Shown: positions 43,569 through 53,756, numbered from the stretch's first letter. The stretch is DNA of 64,000 nt from Salinisphaera japonica YTM-1 (GCF_003788585.1 NZ_AYKG01000045.1:62001-126000); one strand, 5' to 3'. The notes: generated by a model from the letters alone, not told the origin. Made by a program: numbers and translations.

Positions 43569-46361
43569 TCAGGCCTTCGGGGTCTCGTCCGGGGCAGCAA
43601 CATGCTCGATACAACGCGCCCAGATCGCTGCGATATGACGGCGCGCGTCTGCCATGTCGTGCGCATCGATCATCGCGCGACGTTCTTGTAGTGCCGCGCG
43701 ATGAGCGATCCCGCGATAGTCGCGATACGCGTTGGTCAGGCGCGTGACGTCTGCCGTCGGCCACAACCCGGCCGATTCCATACTCTCAAGGATACGGATC
43801 GCGTCCGTGAACCGCGAGATCTCGACGTGTCTCTTCGTCTGCGACAAGGCCGCGTACTGCGCCAGGAATTCGATATCGATCAGTCCGCCGGCCATCTGTT
43901 TGACGTCCAACTCACCGTCGGCGCTTTCGTCTTTATAATCGCGCATGCGCCGGCGCATCGCCTGTACCTCGACCGCCAGCTCAGCCGGATCGCGCGGGCG
44001 AGCCAGAATCGCCTGGCGGATGTCGCAAAACCGTGTTGCAAGGCGCGTATCGCCTGCCACGGGGCGCGCTCTTACCAACGCTTGATGCTCCCAGGTCCAT
44101 GCCTTGTTGTGCTGATAGTCAGCAAACGCATCGATATGCGACACCATCAATCCCGCATTTCCTGACGGTCTCAGGCGCATGTCGATCTCGTAAGCGCGCC
44201 CTGCCATGGTCTGTGTGGACAGCACATGGATAAGCCGCTGTGCCAGACGCGTAAAAAAGACTTGATGCGTCAGGTGTCGCTCACCACCGACTGTTTCTCG
44301 CTCGACCGGGCCATCGTAGACGAAGACCAGATCCAGATCCGAGGCATAGCCAAGCTCCAAGCCACCCAGTTTGCCGTAGGCCACGATCGTGAAACCGCAG
44401 GGCCGCTCGTCGTCGCCTATGGGCCGGCCGAAGCGGGCGGTCATCTGTGACCAGGCGATGTCGAGTGCCGCTTCCAGTACGACTTCGGCCACTTCGGTCA
44501 GCTTGTCAGAGACGATCATCAAAGGCATCGCATCGGTCACGTCGGCCGCCGCCACGCGCAGAACGGCACGCTTTTGAAAACGCCGCAGTGCGTTCATCCG
44601 GGCTTCCAGATCGAATTCGGTGAGCGCTGTCTGATCGTTGGCTAACGTCGCGGCGAGTTCATCCCGGCTTGGCGGCCGATAGAGCTGACGCCTATCGAGC
44701 AGCGTATCCAGCAGCGCGGGTTGTTCGGCGATATGACTGGTAATCCAGCTGCTGGCGCCACAAAGCCGCATGAGCGTACGTAGCGCATCGGGGTGCTCCA
44801 CCAACAGCGCGATGTAGTTGCTGCGCCCGATGACAGCCCCGACGACACTCAACGTGCGGATGACGGCGATATCCCGATCCGCCTGATCCACGGGCTCGGC
44901 CAGAAGCAGCGGTATCAGCCGAGCGATCCAGCGCCGGCTGCGATCCCCCAGAACCCGGTACAGCCGTTGATCACGCAGATCCTCGAGCGCGGCGATGATC
45001 TCGTCGACACGCGTCAGGCCGATGTCGGTGAGCGTGGCTCGGGCCTTGTCCGGCTCGAGCGCCCCTGACCACAGGCGTTCGAGGGCCTTGTTCTCAGGCT
45101 CGGCTGTATCGGCGTCGGGATCAACAAATACGTCATCGAATATTCGATGCACGCGCTGACGAAGCGTGGCGATATCGTTATCGAAAACCACCAGATCGTC
45201 ATAGCCCATGGCCGCGGCAATGCGGGTGCGCGCCTCATCGTCGTCGGGCAGCTCGTGAGTTTGCTGATCGTTGACCATCTGGAGCCGGTTTTCCAGGCGA
45301 CGGAGCGTGACGTAGTCCGCGTCCAGCGTATCGACGGTCTCACCCAAAAGATGGCCCGCCTCGGCAAGCTGGGCCAATACAGGGCGTAGCCGCGGCTCCT
45401 GCAGATTGGGTTCCTGACCGCCGCGAATCAACTGAAACGCCTGGGCGATGAACTCGATCTCGCGGATGCCCCCCAAGCCCAGCTTGATGTCGTTGGCCGC
45501 ATCGGCACGCACGACCTGGGCATCGATCATCGCCTTCATCTCACGGATCGACTCAAACGTGCCGAAATCAAGATAACGGCGATAAACGAACGGCCGCAGC
45601 AGGCGAATGAGCGCATATCCCGCGGCCCTATCGCCGGCGACCGGGCGCGCCTTGACCCAGGCATAGCGCTCCCATTCGCGCCCATGGTTTTGATAATACG
45701 ATTCCATGGCCGACAGGCTGGCCACCAACGCGCCCGAATCGCCGAACGGCCGCAGGCGCGTATCCACGCGATAGACGAAGCCGTCGGACGTCGTTTCAGA
45801 CAGTATCTGAACCGTTTTCTGGGCCACTTTCCGGAAATAGCCCGACACGTCGATATTGCTGTCGCCGCCGACCTCGGCGTCGTTGCCGTAAGCAAAGATC
45901 AGGTCGACGTCGGAGGAGAAATTGAGCTCGCCGCCACCGAGCTTGCCCATGCCGATCACGACCGGACGGACCACGGCGCCAGCGCTATCGACCGGCGCCG
46001 AATAACGCGCTGCCACCGTTGATTCAGCCGCGGTCAGTGCGGCCTCGATACAGTCATCAGCCAGACACGACAGCGCCGCCAGCGTATCGTCCAGTGCATC
46101 CAGGGCAACCAGATCACGCACGGCGATGACGGCGAGATTTTCGTTACGGTGATGGCGTAGCGTGCGCATGAAACCGTCGATATCATTGCCGTTCAAGCGC
46201 GGCGGCGCGGACACGACCGTTTCGCAGTTTTCACAAAAGCGGCGCTCATCGATCACGCGAGCGGCGGCCTCGGGACAACGCGCGATCCAGTCGATAACGA
46301 AACTACTGTAGGCGCTCACGCGATTGGAGAGCTCGGTGACGGCGGTGATGTTTAAAGACAT
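43569..46361 (-). CDS. glnE: Bifunctional glutamine synthetase adenylyltransferase/adenylyl-removing enzyme
   Basis: A 930-aa protein (E. coli GlnE has 946). The N-terminal nucleotidyltransferase half has MGKLGGGELNFSSDVDLIFAYG, and the C-terminal half has AYGKLGGLELGYASDLDLVFVYDG. Both carry the G-S-X-DXD catalytic site. It adenylylates and deadenylylates glutamine synthetase in response to PII, so it controls nitrogen assimilation. It is a core gene sitting between glycan genes. The 181 bp to the divergent glycosyltransferase gene hold both promoters. Confidence 0.97.
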   Translation of the reverse strand: MSLNITAVTELSNRVSAYSSFVIDWIARCPEAAARVIDERRFCENCETVVSAPPRLNGNDIDGFMRTLRHHRNENLAVIAVRDLVALDALDDTLAALSCLADDCIEAALTAAESTVAARYSAPVDSAGAVVRPVVIGMGKLGGGELNFSSDVDLIFAYGNDAEVGGDSNIDVSGYFRKVAQKTVQILSETTSDGFVYRVDTRLRPFGDSGALVASLSAMESYYQNHGREWERYAWVKARPVAGDRAAGYALIRLLRPFVYRRYLDFGTFESIREMKAMIDAQVVRADAANDIKLGLGGIREIEFIAQAFQLIRGGQEPNLQEPRLRPVLAQLAEAGHLLGETVDTLDADYVTLRRLENRLQMVNDQQTHELPDDDEARTRIAAAMGYDDLVVFDNDIATLRQRVHRIFDDVFVDPDADTAEPENKALERLWSGALEPDKARATLTDIGLTRVDEIIAALEDLRDQRLYRVLGDRSRRWIARLIPLLLAEPVDQADRDIAVIRTLSVVGAVIGRSNYIALLVEHPDALRTLMRLCGASSWITSHIAEQPALLDTLLDRRQLYRPPSRDELAATLANDQTALTEFDLEARMNALRRFQKRAVLRVAAADVTDAMPLMIVSDKLTEVAEVVLEAALDIAWSQMTARFGRPIGDDERPCGFTIVAYGKLGGLELGYASDLDLVFVYDGPVERETVGGERHLTHQVFFTRLAQRLIHVLSTQTMAGRAYEIDMRLRPSGNAGLMVSHIDAFADYQHNKAWTWEHQALVRARPVAGDTRLATRFCDIRQAILARPRDPAELAVEVQAMRRRMRDYKDESADGELDVKQMAGGLIDIEFLAQYAALSQTKRHVEISRFTDAIRILESMESAGLWPTADVTRLTNAYRDYRGIAHRAALQERRAMIDAHDMADARRHIAAIWARCIEHVAAPDETPKA

Positions 46362-46542
46362 GCGCGATTCACGACGAGGCCTATTCGGGCGGTGCAGAGC
46401 TTTGAGGCTAAACCATGAGCGCTGCTATTTGTTTGTTCCAAAACAATAAAAGAATCGATCGATGGAAGCCGTGCCTATCGCCGGCCGCGAGGGTGTTTAG
46501 TAAGGCCGGCGACAATCGCCGCCGGACGACGCGAGCCAGGCC

Positions 46543-47853
46543 ATGAAAATCGTGTTCATTTCCGATGCCTGTCTGCCATCGCCCTCGGCCGAAGCGTTGT
46601 TCGTGGTGCGCATGGCTCAGGCGCTGTCCGAGCACGGCCACGACGTCATCCTGCTCGTGCCGGACGGCAAGCATGAACGCCGCACGGATACGCCGACTGT
46701 CGCCGCTTACTACGGCATCATCCCGGCTTTTACCACGCAGCCGGTGGCATGGCCGGGCGGCGCTAAGGCGATTCGTCTATGGGCCTGGCGCAGCGCGCGT
46801 GCAGCACGCCACTGGGCGCCGGACCTGGTTTATGCGCGTCATGTCGCGGCCGGATGGGCCGCGCTGGAGGCCGGGCTGCGATGTATCGTCGAACTCCACC
46901 AAGGCATCCAGGCCCGCCCCGGGCAAACCGGCCCGGCGATGGATTATCTGGACGATCGCCTGCGACAGACGGGGGGGCGCTGGCAGGCCGTGGCCTCGAC
47001 CCGGCACGCGCCGGCCGAGGCCCGGGATCGGCGCGCGCTGGCAAGTCGCGGCGGCTATGTGCAGAACATCACGCTGTTACGCCGCTTGGCGGCCTATCCC
47101 AACCTGGTGCGCGTCGTCGTGATCACGCACGCGCTTGCACGAGATCTTTGTGAAGCCGCGCCCCGCCTGGCCAGCCGGATTCTCGTGGCCCCCGACGGCG
47201 CGCTACTGCCGACGCGGCCCCCCGGCCCCGCACCGTTCGAGCGTGGCAAGACACTGTGTGTTGGCTACTGTGGGCATCTGTATGCCGGCAAGGGTGTCGA
47301 GATCATCGAGGCCATTGCGCGCCGTTGTCCTTGGGCTCAGTTCCACGTATTGGGCGGCCTGACAGCAGATCGCGAGCGTTGGCGTGCCCGGACCGCGGAT
47401 TGTTCGAATCTTGTCTTCCATGACCACGTCGAGCCGCATCGCGTGGGTGACTGGCTGGCTGCGTTCGATGTGTGCCTGCTGCCGAATCAACCAACAGTCG
47501 CCACCTACCAGGCCAGTCGACGTGGCGACACAGGCACCAATATCGGGGCCTATACATCGCCCATGAAAATGTTCGAATACATGGCCGCTGGCAAGCCGAT
47601 CGTGGCCTCGGATCTCGCCGTGCTGCGAGAAATACTGGTCGACGACACGAACGCGCTGTTATGTGGTCATGACGATGTTTCGGCGTGGGCGGCCGCCCTG
47701 TCTCGGCTGGCCGACGACCCCGCACTGCGTCAACGACTGGCCGCGGCCGCCCGCACGGATCTGGAAGCCCACTACACCTGGTCGGCCCGCGCGAGCCGCG
47801 TCGTCGCTGGCCTGGCCACCACACAACCTCTAACGAGCCCCGAACGCCTATGA
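46543..47853 (+). CDS. Family 4 glycosyltransferase (copy A of a pair)
   Basis: A 436-aa GT-B enzyme: MKIVFISDACLPSPSAEALF, DLVYARHVAAGWAALEAG, TLCVGYCGHLYAGKGVEII, FHVLGGLTADRERW, IGAYTSPMKMFEYMAAGKPIVASDLAVLREIL. It is closely similar to the gene at 48843 (shared GYCGHLYAGKG and TSPxKMFxYMAAG). It ends ATGA-overlapping the sulfotransferase gene. The three genes look like one operon that assembles and sulfates a glycan. Confidence 0.88.
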   Translation: MKIVFISDACLPSPSAEALFVVRMAQALSEHGHDVILLVPDGKHERRTDTPTVAAYYGIIPAFTTQPVAWPGGAKAIRLWAWRSARAARHWAPDLVYARHVAAGWAALEAGLRCIVELHQGIQARPGQTGPAMDYLDDRLRQTGGRWQAVASTRHAPAEARDRRALASRGGYVQNITLLRRLAAYPNLVRVVVITHALARDLCEAAPRLASRILVAPDGALLPTRPPGPAPFERGKTLCVGYCGHLYAGKGVEIIEAIARRCPWAQFHVLGGLTADRERWRARTADCSNLVFHDHVEPHRVGDWLAAFDVCLLPNQPTVATYQASRRGDTGTNIGAYTSPMKMFEYMAAGKPIVASDLAVLREILVDDTNALLCGHDDVSAWAAALSRLADDPALRQRLAAAARTDLEAHYTWSARASRVVAGLATTQPLTSPERL

Positions 47854-48830
47854 CGCGACGCGCCACGCACTCCATCCCCGCCTTCGACGGACACGCCTCG
47901 CGTCGACACGAATCCGTGTCCATCCGACGGCTCAACGCACGCGGCGCCTTCGAGGCACTACGTCATCGTCGTCGGCTGGCCGGTATTCAAAGTATCGTCC
48001 ACTTCGCGGGGTTTCCGCGCTCGGGCCACTCGCTGATCGGCTCGATCATCGATGCCCATCCCAACGCGCGCATCGCTCACGAGCTCGACGCCATCGGCCT
48101 GCTGGAGGCCGGCCTGCCGCTATCGCGTATCGCAGCTCTCATGGATCATGCCTCGCGCGTGTTCACGCGCCACGGACGTTACTGGAACGGCTACTGCTAT
48201 TACGTCGAGGGGGCGAGTCATCATCGCGGCGATACGCTATCGGTCATCGGCGACAAGAAAGGCGACATGGCGGTCAAGCGCATACAGGCCCGGCCCGACC
48301 TGCTTGAGCAACTCAACCGCGACACCCGCTGGCGCAAGCCCTGGATCTGTGTCACCCGCAACCCCTTCGATAATATCGCGACCATGTCGCTGCGCGCCGG
48401 ACGGGCGTACGACGCGCTTCGTACACGCACCCCCGAGCCGGCTGCCTTCGCCGCTGCTCTGCGCCAGAGCCAGGCCGACGGACATATCGCCGATACGGTC
48501 TCCGACGAGCAGATCGATATCTACGCCGCGCTGTGTGAAACGGTCGAGCGTATCCGGTCGCACACGGCCGAAACCGACTGGCACACCCTGTGTCACAGCG
48601 CACTGGCCGCCGCTCCGCACGGTGTTCTGAGCCGCCTGATGGCGTTTCTTGGCTTGCCGATCGACCCGGATCACATCGCCCGATCCGCTGCGCTGATTCA
48701 TACCCGGCCGTCAGCCACACGAGAGCTGGTGGCCTGGCCGGCGGCGGCGCGTGAGCGCGTGGCCGGCCTGATCGAGCGCTATCCGTTCCTCGCCCATTAT
48801 CGCGACGAGCGTGGTCATGCCGTCGATTAG
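47850..48830 (+). CDS. PAPS-dependent sulfotransferase
   Basis: The 326-aa protein has IVHFAGFPRSGHSLIGSIID at about residues 49-68 (5'-phosphosulfate-binding loop) and WICVTRNPFDNIATMS at about 165-180 (3'-phosphate-binding region). Between two glycosyltransferase genes and overlapping the first, it probably sulfates a sugar of the polysaccharide. A second sulfotransferase domain is in the fusion at 11686. The ATG at 47850 overlaps the preceding stop. Confidence 0.83.
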   Translation: MTRRATHSIPAFDGHASRRHESVSIRRLNARGAFEALRHRRRLAGIQSIVHFAGFPRSGHSLIGSIIDAHPNARIAHELDAIGLLEAGLPLSRIAALMDHASRVFTRHGRYWNGYCYYVEGASHHRGDTLSVIGDKKGDMAVKRIQARPDLLEQLNRDTRWRKPWICVTRNPFDNIATMSLRAGRAYDALRTRTPEPAAFAAALRQSQADGHIADTVSDEQIDIYAALCETVERIRSHTAETDWHTLCHSALAAAPHGVLSRLMAFLGLPIDPDHIARSAALIHTRPSATRELVAWPAAARERVAGLIERYPFLAHYRDERGHAVD

Positions 48831-48842
48831 ACGATCGACACG

Positions 48843-50141
48843 ATGACCACATCCGCCCCACGCTCAGTTGCCGTAATCGCCGCCACGCGGTTGCCGGCGC
48901 GTTCGGCGAACAGCCTCCAGGTCATACGCATGTGCGAAGCGCTGGCCGAAACCGATTGGCACGTCGTGCTGTTCGCCCCGACTTATACCGATATGCCGTC
49001 GTCGGGCGAATCGATCCGCGACTACTACGGCCTGCAGGCAGACATCGAAATCAAATTGATCGACTGGCCGGCGATCACCAAGCCCGATGCCTTCTGGGCC
49101 ATGGCCTGCCTGGACGCGGCGGCCCGGGCCGGATGTCGGCTGATTTTCACTCGGCATCTGCCCAGCGCAGCACTGGCCGGGGATCGTCACTGGCCGGTGG
49201 TCTACGAAGCACACAAGCCCGCCGGCACGGGCGCGGGCCGGGCCGCCCGGGGCTATTCGTTCACACGCGCGGTCAAGGCCCTGCGTATCGCAGGCCGGCT
49301 TGTAATGGGCCGATGGCGCGGCCAGCGTCACCTGCCGAGCCTTGGCAGGCTGGTCTCGCTCGTCGGCTATCGCGGGCTGGTTTCAAACGCCGATTTCGAG
49401 GCACGCCTGGCGCGCCCCGATCCACGACGGCATCTGATCGCGATCACCCACCGCCTGGCCGACGATATCGTGGCGCGCTACCCGGCCTTATCGGGCCATA
49501 TCAGCGTTCTGGCCGACGGCGCACGCCGCGCGGACAGCAACGTGACGCGGGTTTCGCTGCCGGGCCGGCCCGACTGCGGACGCGTTGGCTATTGCGGGCA
49601 TCTTTATGCCGGCAAAGGCATGTCGCTGATCGCCCAGCTAGTCACGCGCTGCCCAACGATCGATTTTCACGTCGTCGGCGGCGAACCCGACGATATCGCA
49701 GCCTGGCAGGCCCGGATCGGGCCCTGCGAAAATCTCTATTTTCACGGCCACGTTGCGCCGCAGCAGGTACCGGGTTATCTGGCGGCGCTGGATATCGCGC
49801 TCCTGCCCAACCAGGCTCGCGTGGCGACCGCCGGCGATGCGCATGGCGATATCGGCCGCTATACGTCACCGCTGAAGATGTTCGATTACATGGCCGCCGG
49901 CCGGGCGATCGTGGCCTCGGATCTGGCGGTTCTGCGCGAGGTGCTGATCGATGAGCACAACGCACGCCTGTGCCCGCCCGACGCGCCCGAGGCATGGGCG
50001 GCGACGCTGGTGTCGCTGATCGATGACCCGGCCGCGCGACGCCGCCTGGGCGACCAGGCACGCCACGATCTGGAAAGCCACTACACCTGGGCCGCCCGGG
50101 CACGCGCGTTGTCGTGTGTTTTCCATCGTCTATCGGCGTAA
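48843..50141 (+). CDS. Family 4 glycosyltransferase (copy B of a pair)
   Basis: A 432-aa GT-B enzyme: SVAVIAATRLPARSANSLQV, RLIFTRHLPSAALAG, VGYCGHLYAGKGMSLIAQL, FHVVGGEPDDIAAWQ, GRYTSPLKMFDYMAAGRAIVASDLAVLREVLIDEHNA. It is a paralogue of 46543-47853 in structure and motifs. It lies 12 bp after the sulfotransferase and convergent with the GT4 gene that follows (16 bp apart). Confidence 0.87.
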   Translation: MTTSAPRSVAVIAATRLPARSANSLQVIRMCEALAETDWHVVLFAPTYTDMPSSGESIRDYYGLQADIEIKLIDWPAITKPDAFWAMACLDAAARAGCRLIFTRHLPSAALAGDRHWPVVYEAHKPAGTGAGRAARGYSFTRAVKALRIAGRLVMGRWRGQRHLPSLGRLVSLVGYRGLVSNADFEARLARPDPRRHLIAITHRLADDIVARYPALSGHISVLADGARRADSNVTRVSLPGRPDCGRVGYCGHLYAGKGMSLIAQLVTRCPTIDFHVVGGEPDDIAAWQARIGPCENLYFHGHVAPQQVPGYLAALDIALLPNQARVATAGDAHGDIGRYTSPLKMFDYMAAGRAIVASDLAVLREVLIDEHNARLCPPDAPEAWAATLVSLIDDPAARRRLGDQARHDLESHYTWAARARALSCVFHRLSA

Positions 50142-50157
50142 TGCCCGGTGCAGCGTT

Positions 50158-51423
50158 TCAGCGCGTCGCCAAATCCTCGATGAGCCGCTCGAAACGCTCG
50201 GTCGATGTCGCGATCGAAAAATCGCTCGCCCGGGCGAGCAACTGCTCGCGCGCCACGGGCTGATCGAGGCTGGCCTGCATCGCGTCGGCCAGTGCTTGCA
50301 CGTCACCCACCGGCACCAAGGGGCCGTAGCGCCCGTCGAGCAGTATTTCCCGTGGGCCGCTGGGGCAGTCGGTCGCCACCACCGGGCAGCCACAGCCCAT
50401 CGCCTCGATAAGCACGCCGGGCAAGCCCTCGTACAGCGAGCTGAGCACGAACAGACTGGCTCGATGCATGAGCACCGCCGGCGCATCGACCCAGCCGACG
50501 AGATGCACCACGTTGCCCAAGCCCAGCCGCTTGATTTCCAACGTCAGTGCCGCGCGCATCACGCCTTCGCCCGCAATCACGAGATGTACCGGCCGCGCCC
50601 GCCATAGCCGGGCGACCGCGTGGATCAGTGTGGAAAAATCCTTCTGTGGCTCGAGACGCCCGACCGCCAGAATCACCGGCGTCGTATCCGTCGCACTCAC
50701 CGGCCATATCCCCTCGGGCAGCGGCGCCCGCCCGGCTGCGGCCAGATCCGGGCCGACGACCGGGTTGTAGAGTGTTTGAATCGTATCGCGCGATAGTCGC
50801 GTGCTTGCCGCCAGATCGTCGGCCACGCCGCGCGAGACCCCGGCGATCGCGTCGGCCCAGGGGTAACAGGCGTTGACCAGCCCGATCAGCGATGCCCATC
50901 CGGCGGTGTTGTCGCCCTGCGTCCGACGTTCGGCCAGCTCCGCGCTCAGATGATTACGCTCGGTGACCAAGATGCGTGATTTGACCCCGGCCAGCCGGTG
51001 AGCCAGCAGCGCGGCCAGATTCGCCCGTGTCAGCGCGCTGATCAAGACGTCCGGCCGGGATTCGGCCAATACGGCGGTCAGCGGCGCGATATAGGCCAGT
51101 TTGATGATCGGCCGCCGCATGCCGGCCAGGCGCAATAGTGCCGCGCGCGCATCGCGCGCGCCGGAGGCCAGGCGCAGGAGCGCCAGGCGTCCGGACAGCT
51201 TGCTGGCCCGCTCAAGCACGACCAGCCGCACGGATGCCGCCACCCGTGATCGATACGGGCCAGCCGCCTGATTGACGATCAGCTCGACGCGATGGCCGCG
51301 CTCGGCCAGCGCCTGGCTCAGACGCAGGATCGAGCGCTCGGCCCCGCCCCCGGCCAGATTTGGCAGATAGAAGACAACATGGCGCGGGGCGGAAGACCGC
51401 GTTTCGCAGGCGGTTCCGGTCAC
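50158..51423 (-). CDS. Family 4 glycosyltransferase
   Basis: A 421-aa GT-B enzyme: HVVFYLPNLAGGGAERSILRLSQALAERGHRVEL, LISALTRANLAALLAHRL, LVTERNHLSAEL, VILAVGRLEPQKDFSTLIHAV, LVIAGEGVMRAAL, LFVLSSLYEGLPGVLIEAMGCGCPVVATDCPSGPREIL. The SLYEGLPGVLIEAM segment carries the EX7E donor-site pair. It is typical of lipid-linked sugar transferases. The GTG at 51423 overlaps the upstream stop (GTGA), so it is the last of a three-gene coupled run. Confidence 0.88.
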   Translation of the reverse strand: MTGTACETRSSAPRHVVFYLPNLAGGGAERSILRLSQALAERGHRVELIVNQAAGPYRSRVAASVRLVVLERASKLSGRLALLRLASGARDARAALLRLAGMRRPIIKLAYIAPLTAVLAESRPDVLISALTRANLAALLAHRLAGVKSRILVTERNHLSAELAERRTQGDNTAGWASLIGLVNACYPWADAIAGVSRGVADDLAASTRLSRDTIQTLYNPVVGPDLAAAGRAPLPEGIWPVSATDTTPVILAVGRLEPQKDFSTLIHAVARLWRARPVHLVIAGEGVMRAALTLEIKRLGLGNVVHLVGWVDAPAVLMHRASLFVLSSLYEGLPGVLIEAMGCGCPVVATDCPSGPREILLDGRYGPLVPVGDVQALADAMQASLDQPVAREQLLARASDFSIATSTERFERLIEDLATR

Positions 51424-52598
51424 GCCGTCTTGCGTAGCAGATAAACCTGGCGCGCGCCGTCGTCGAGCGAGGTCACCACGATCTTGTTGGCATCCGGACT
51501 CGGGCACGGATGCAGGTCACAGCGATACTGCCCGCGGGCCGGCCGGTGGTTGTCGAAATGGGCAATAGTCTGGGTCGCCTCGGACTGCTCATCGTGAATC
51601 AGAACATCGATCGACTCGCGATACGGGGTATCGAAAACCATGCGATGCGTCGATCCCGGCAGATAGCGCAGATGCACGTTGTAGTCGATGACCTCGGGCG
51701 CGATCGGCCGCAGATAGCGCCCTTTCGGTGTTTCGTCGGCATAGAGACAGACACCGTCGCGTTTTCGCCAGAAATACAGTGTTTGGTTATCGGCCCAGAT
51801 CACGTGCGATGTGGCGTCGGTCATCAGCGCCAGGACCTCACCATCCGTGCCACAGGTCAGGCTCACCCCCATACGATCGCTCCAGCCTTTTTTGGCATCC
51901 CGGGAGCGAAAACGCAGTTTGACGGTAAACCGGTTGCCGTCGGGCGCGATCTTGACGTGATTGAACCAGTATCGATAGCGCTTGACCCGGTGATCCAGAA
52001 CGTCGCGCCAGCCGAGCTGCGAATATAGAAATCGTACGGCCCGATCAAGCGATAGAATCAACGTCGGCGCGCTGCCGTCCAGCGGCTGTTTCCAGACCCC
52101 GTCTTCTCGCGGCCGACGTTGATCCAGCCGGGCGCCTGCCCCGCCGCAGTAGCCATAGCCGGGGCGCAGCGTATCCAGACGCGCCATGTTCACGCCAAGC
52201 GTGAACCGGGCCCGAGGATCGACGACATAGCTGGCAATGGGCAGCGTGCGGCGCGTCTGATTGACCGTATCGAGCACGCGCGTGACGAACGTCGCATCGT
52301 CGCGGTCGTTCCAGAGCACGAGCGATGTACCCGGCACCCATTGGGCCATCGGGCCCTGTTGCCAGCTCCAGGCGCTGCTCTGGCCGATCTCCGTCCAAGC
52401 GCCGTCTGCCTCGGTGTCGATCAACCCGATCGTGATTCGATCATCGGGCCGTAGCGCACGCTCGGCGACACCGTGCATGCGATGCGCCACGATACGACGA
52501 CTTTCGGCGTCGAATACGTTCAGATCGTAATAGCTGTGTGCGTGATAAAGCCCGGCATCCGTGCCGTGGGTGAGTTGTTCGACCTGCCATCCGTTCAC
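51420..52598 (-). CDS. Beta-propeller-like protein of unknown function
   Basis: A 392-aa protein with repeated beta-rich blocks (ADGAWTEIGQSSAWSWQQG, TSLVLWNDRDDATFVTRVL, LDTLRPGYGYCGGAGARLDQ, APDGNRFTVKLRFRSRD, DATSHVIWADNQTLYFWRKR, CDLHPCPSPDANKIVVTSLD). The pattern recalls TolB/oligogalacturonate-lyase-type propellers. No signal peptide is visible. A GTG at 52598 overlaps the stop of the upstream gene (GTGA). Coupled to a glycosyltransferase on each side, it may bind or process the polymer. I do not recognise the family with certainty. Confidence 0.6.
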   Translation of the reverse strand: MNGWQVEQLTHGTDAGLYHAHSYYDLNVFDAESRRIVAHRMHGVAERALRPDDRITIGLIDTEADGAWTEIGQSSAWSWQQGPMAQWVPGTSLVLWNDRDDATFVTRVLDTVNQTRRTLPIASYVVDPRARFTLGVNMARLDTLRPGYGYCGGAGARLDQRRPREDGVWKQPLDGSAPTLILSLDRAVRFLYSQLGWRDVLDHRVKRYRYWFNHVKIAPDGNRFTVKLRFRSRDAKKGWSDRMGVSLTCGTDGEVLALMTDATSHVIWADNQTLYFWRKRDGVCLYADETPKGRYLRPIAPEVIDYNVHLRYLPGSTHRMVFDTPYRESIDVLIHDEQSEATQTIAHFDNHRPARGQYRCDLHPCPSPDANKIVVTSLDDGARQVYLLRKTA

Positions 52599-53572
52599 GA
52601 TGCCCTGCTCCCGAGCCAGCGTTTGAGTTTCTTGCGCGGTTTTCTTGTTGCCACCAGCCAGCGCGCCTGACGTGCGCGGCGCCGAATCGCGGCCGGCCAG
52701 CGGTGCGTGATTGGCGCCAGTCCCGGTTCGGCAACCGCCACCTCGGCCAGTGCGATGCCGTCGTGGCGATGCAGATGATCCAGCAGCTTCTGGCCGTATT
52801 CGGCGCCTGCCGGGCTGACGCCCGGCGTGGCCAGACGACGCTCCAGCGTCTCGCGCAGGCCGGCCGTCCATTTGTAGTGGTGCACCCGCAGCGGCAGCGA
52901 CCAGCGAAAGACGGGCCGGTCCAGCATCGGGAAACGATCCAGATCGTGGCCAAATGCGAACCGGATCGGCGGATTGTCCGGCGCAGGCCGATGCCCGCCG
53001 CGGTTTAAAAACACGTCCCCTTGATGGGCCATGACCTTGACCGAGCCGCCGGGTTTTTGGTGAATAGATGGCTGGCCGAGCGCGCACTGTACTTCGGCGG
53101 CGAGCGGAAACTGCACGCTCATGGCCGGCTCGCCAGCAATCGGTTTCAACTGGCCGTGCGGCGCCAGACGATCGATGAAGACGCCTTGAGCGACGTTGAT
53201 CCGGCGCTTGTCACACCAGTCCAGAAACGTCTCAAGAGTCGCCGGATACTCGTGAAATTCATCCACGTCGGCATTAACGACCCAATCATTGGCCGCCACA
53301 CGGGCCTGCTGTAACGCACGACGCCGCGCCCACATCGCGTCACTGGTATACGGCGCGATCCAGACATCGGCATCCGCGATGCCGTGCTCGTGCAGTATCG
53401 CCCGTGCCGTCGCCAGATTCGGCGAGTCTGGATCCAATGTATTGAGAATAAGCTGCATCGCATCGGGCGCTATCCCGATGCTGCGGTAGTGGCCGAGAAA
53501 ATGAGGCAACAATGCCAGCTCGCTATCGACGCCGATGCAGCTGATCAGATGAATACGGCGGGTGTCGAGCAT
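52595..53572 (-). CDS. GT2/GT92-like glycosyltransferase
   Basis: A 325-aa protein beginning MLDTRRIHLISCIGVDSELA. HFLGHYRSIGIAPDAMQLIL and ANDWVVNADVDEFHEYPATL (DxDEF metal site) are characteristic of glycosyltransferases that start HxxxHYxxLGI. The ATG at 53572 is a better start than the long upstream frame, whose residues do not fit. It heads the three-gene run to 50158. Confidence 0.8.
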   Translation of the reverse strand: MLDTRRIHLISCIGVDSELALLPHFLGHYRSIGIAPDAMQLILNTLDPDSPNLATARAILHEHGIADADVWIAPYTSDAMWARRRALQQARVAANDWVVNADVDEFHEYPATLETFLDWCDKRRINVAQGVFIDRLAPHGQLKPIAGEPAMSVQFPLAAEVQCALGQPSIHQKPGGSVKVMAHQGDVFLNRGGHRPAPDNPPIRFAFGHDLDRFPMLDRPVFRWSLPLRVHHYKWTAGLRETLERRLATPGVSPAGAEYGQKLLDHLHRHDGIALAEVAVAEPGLAPITHRWPAAIRRRARQARWLVATRKPRKKLKRWLGSRAS

Positions 53573-53721
53573 GGCGGACAAGCACTTTGTAACGAAACAG
53601 GCACAACGATCATGCCGGTCGCGGCGCATCGCGGCGCCAGCATAGCAATGCCCGAGACATGGGCGAAACCGATCATGTGGCACACGCCATCCGGCGTCGC
53701 GCGTACGGCCTACAAGGGCAC

Positions 53722-53756
53722 AAAAAAATCCGGTTTCCCAGAAAGAAAACCGGATT
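53722..53756 (-). terminator. Rho-independent terminator downstream of groEL
   Basis: On the minus strand AATCCGGTTT and AAACCGGATT (53747-53756 and 53727-53736) make a 10-bp stem with a 10-base loop, followed directly by seven T. It lies about 110 bp past the groEL stop. Confidence 0.88.
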
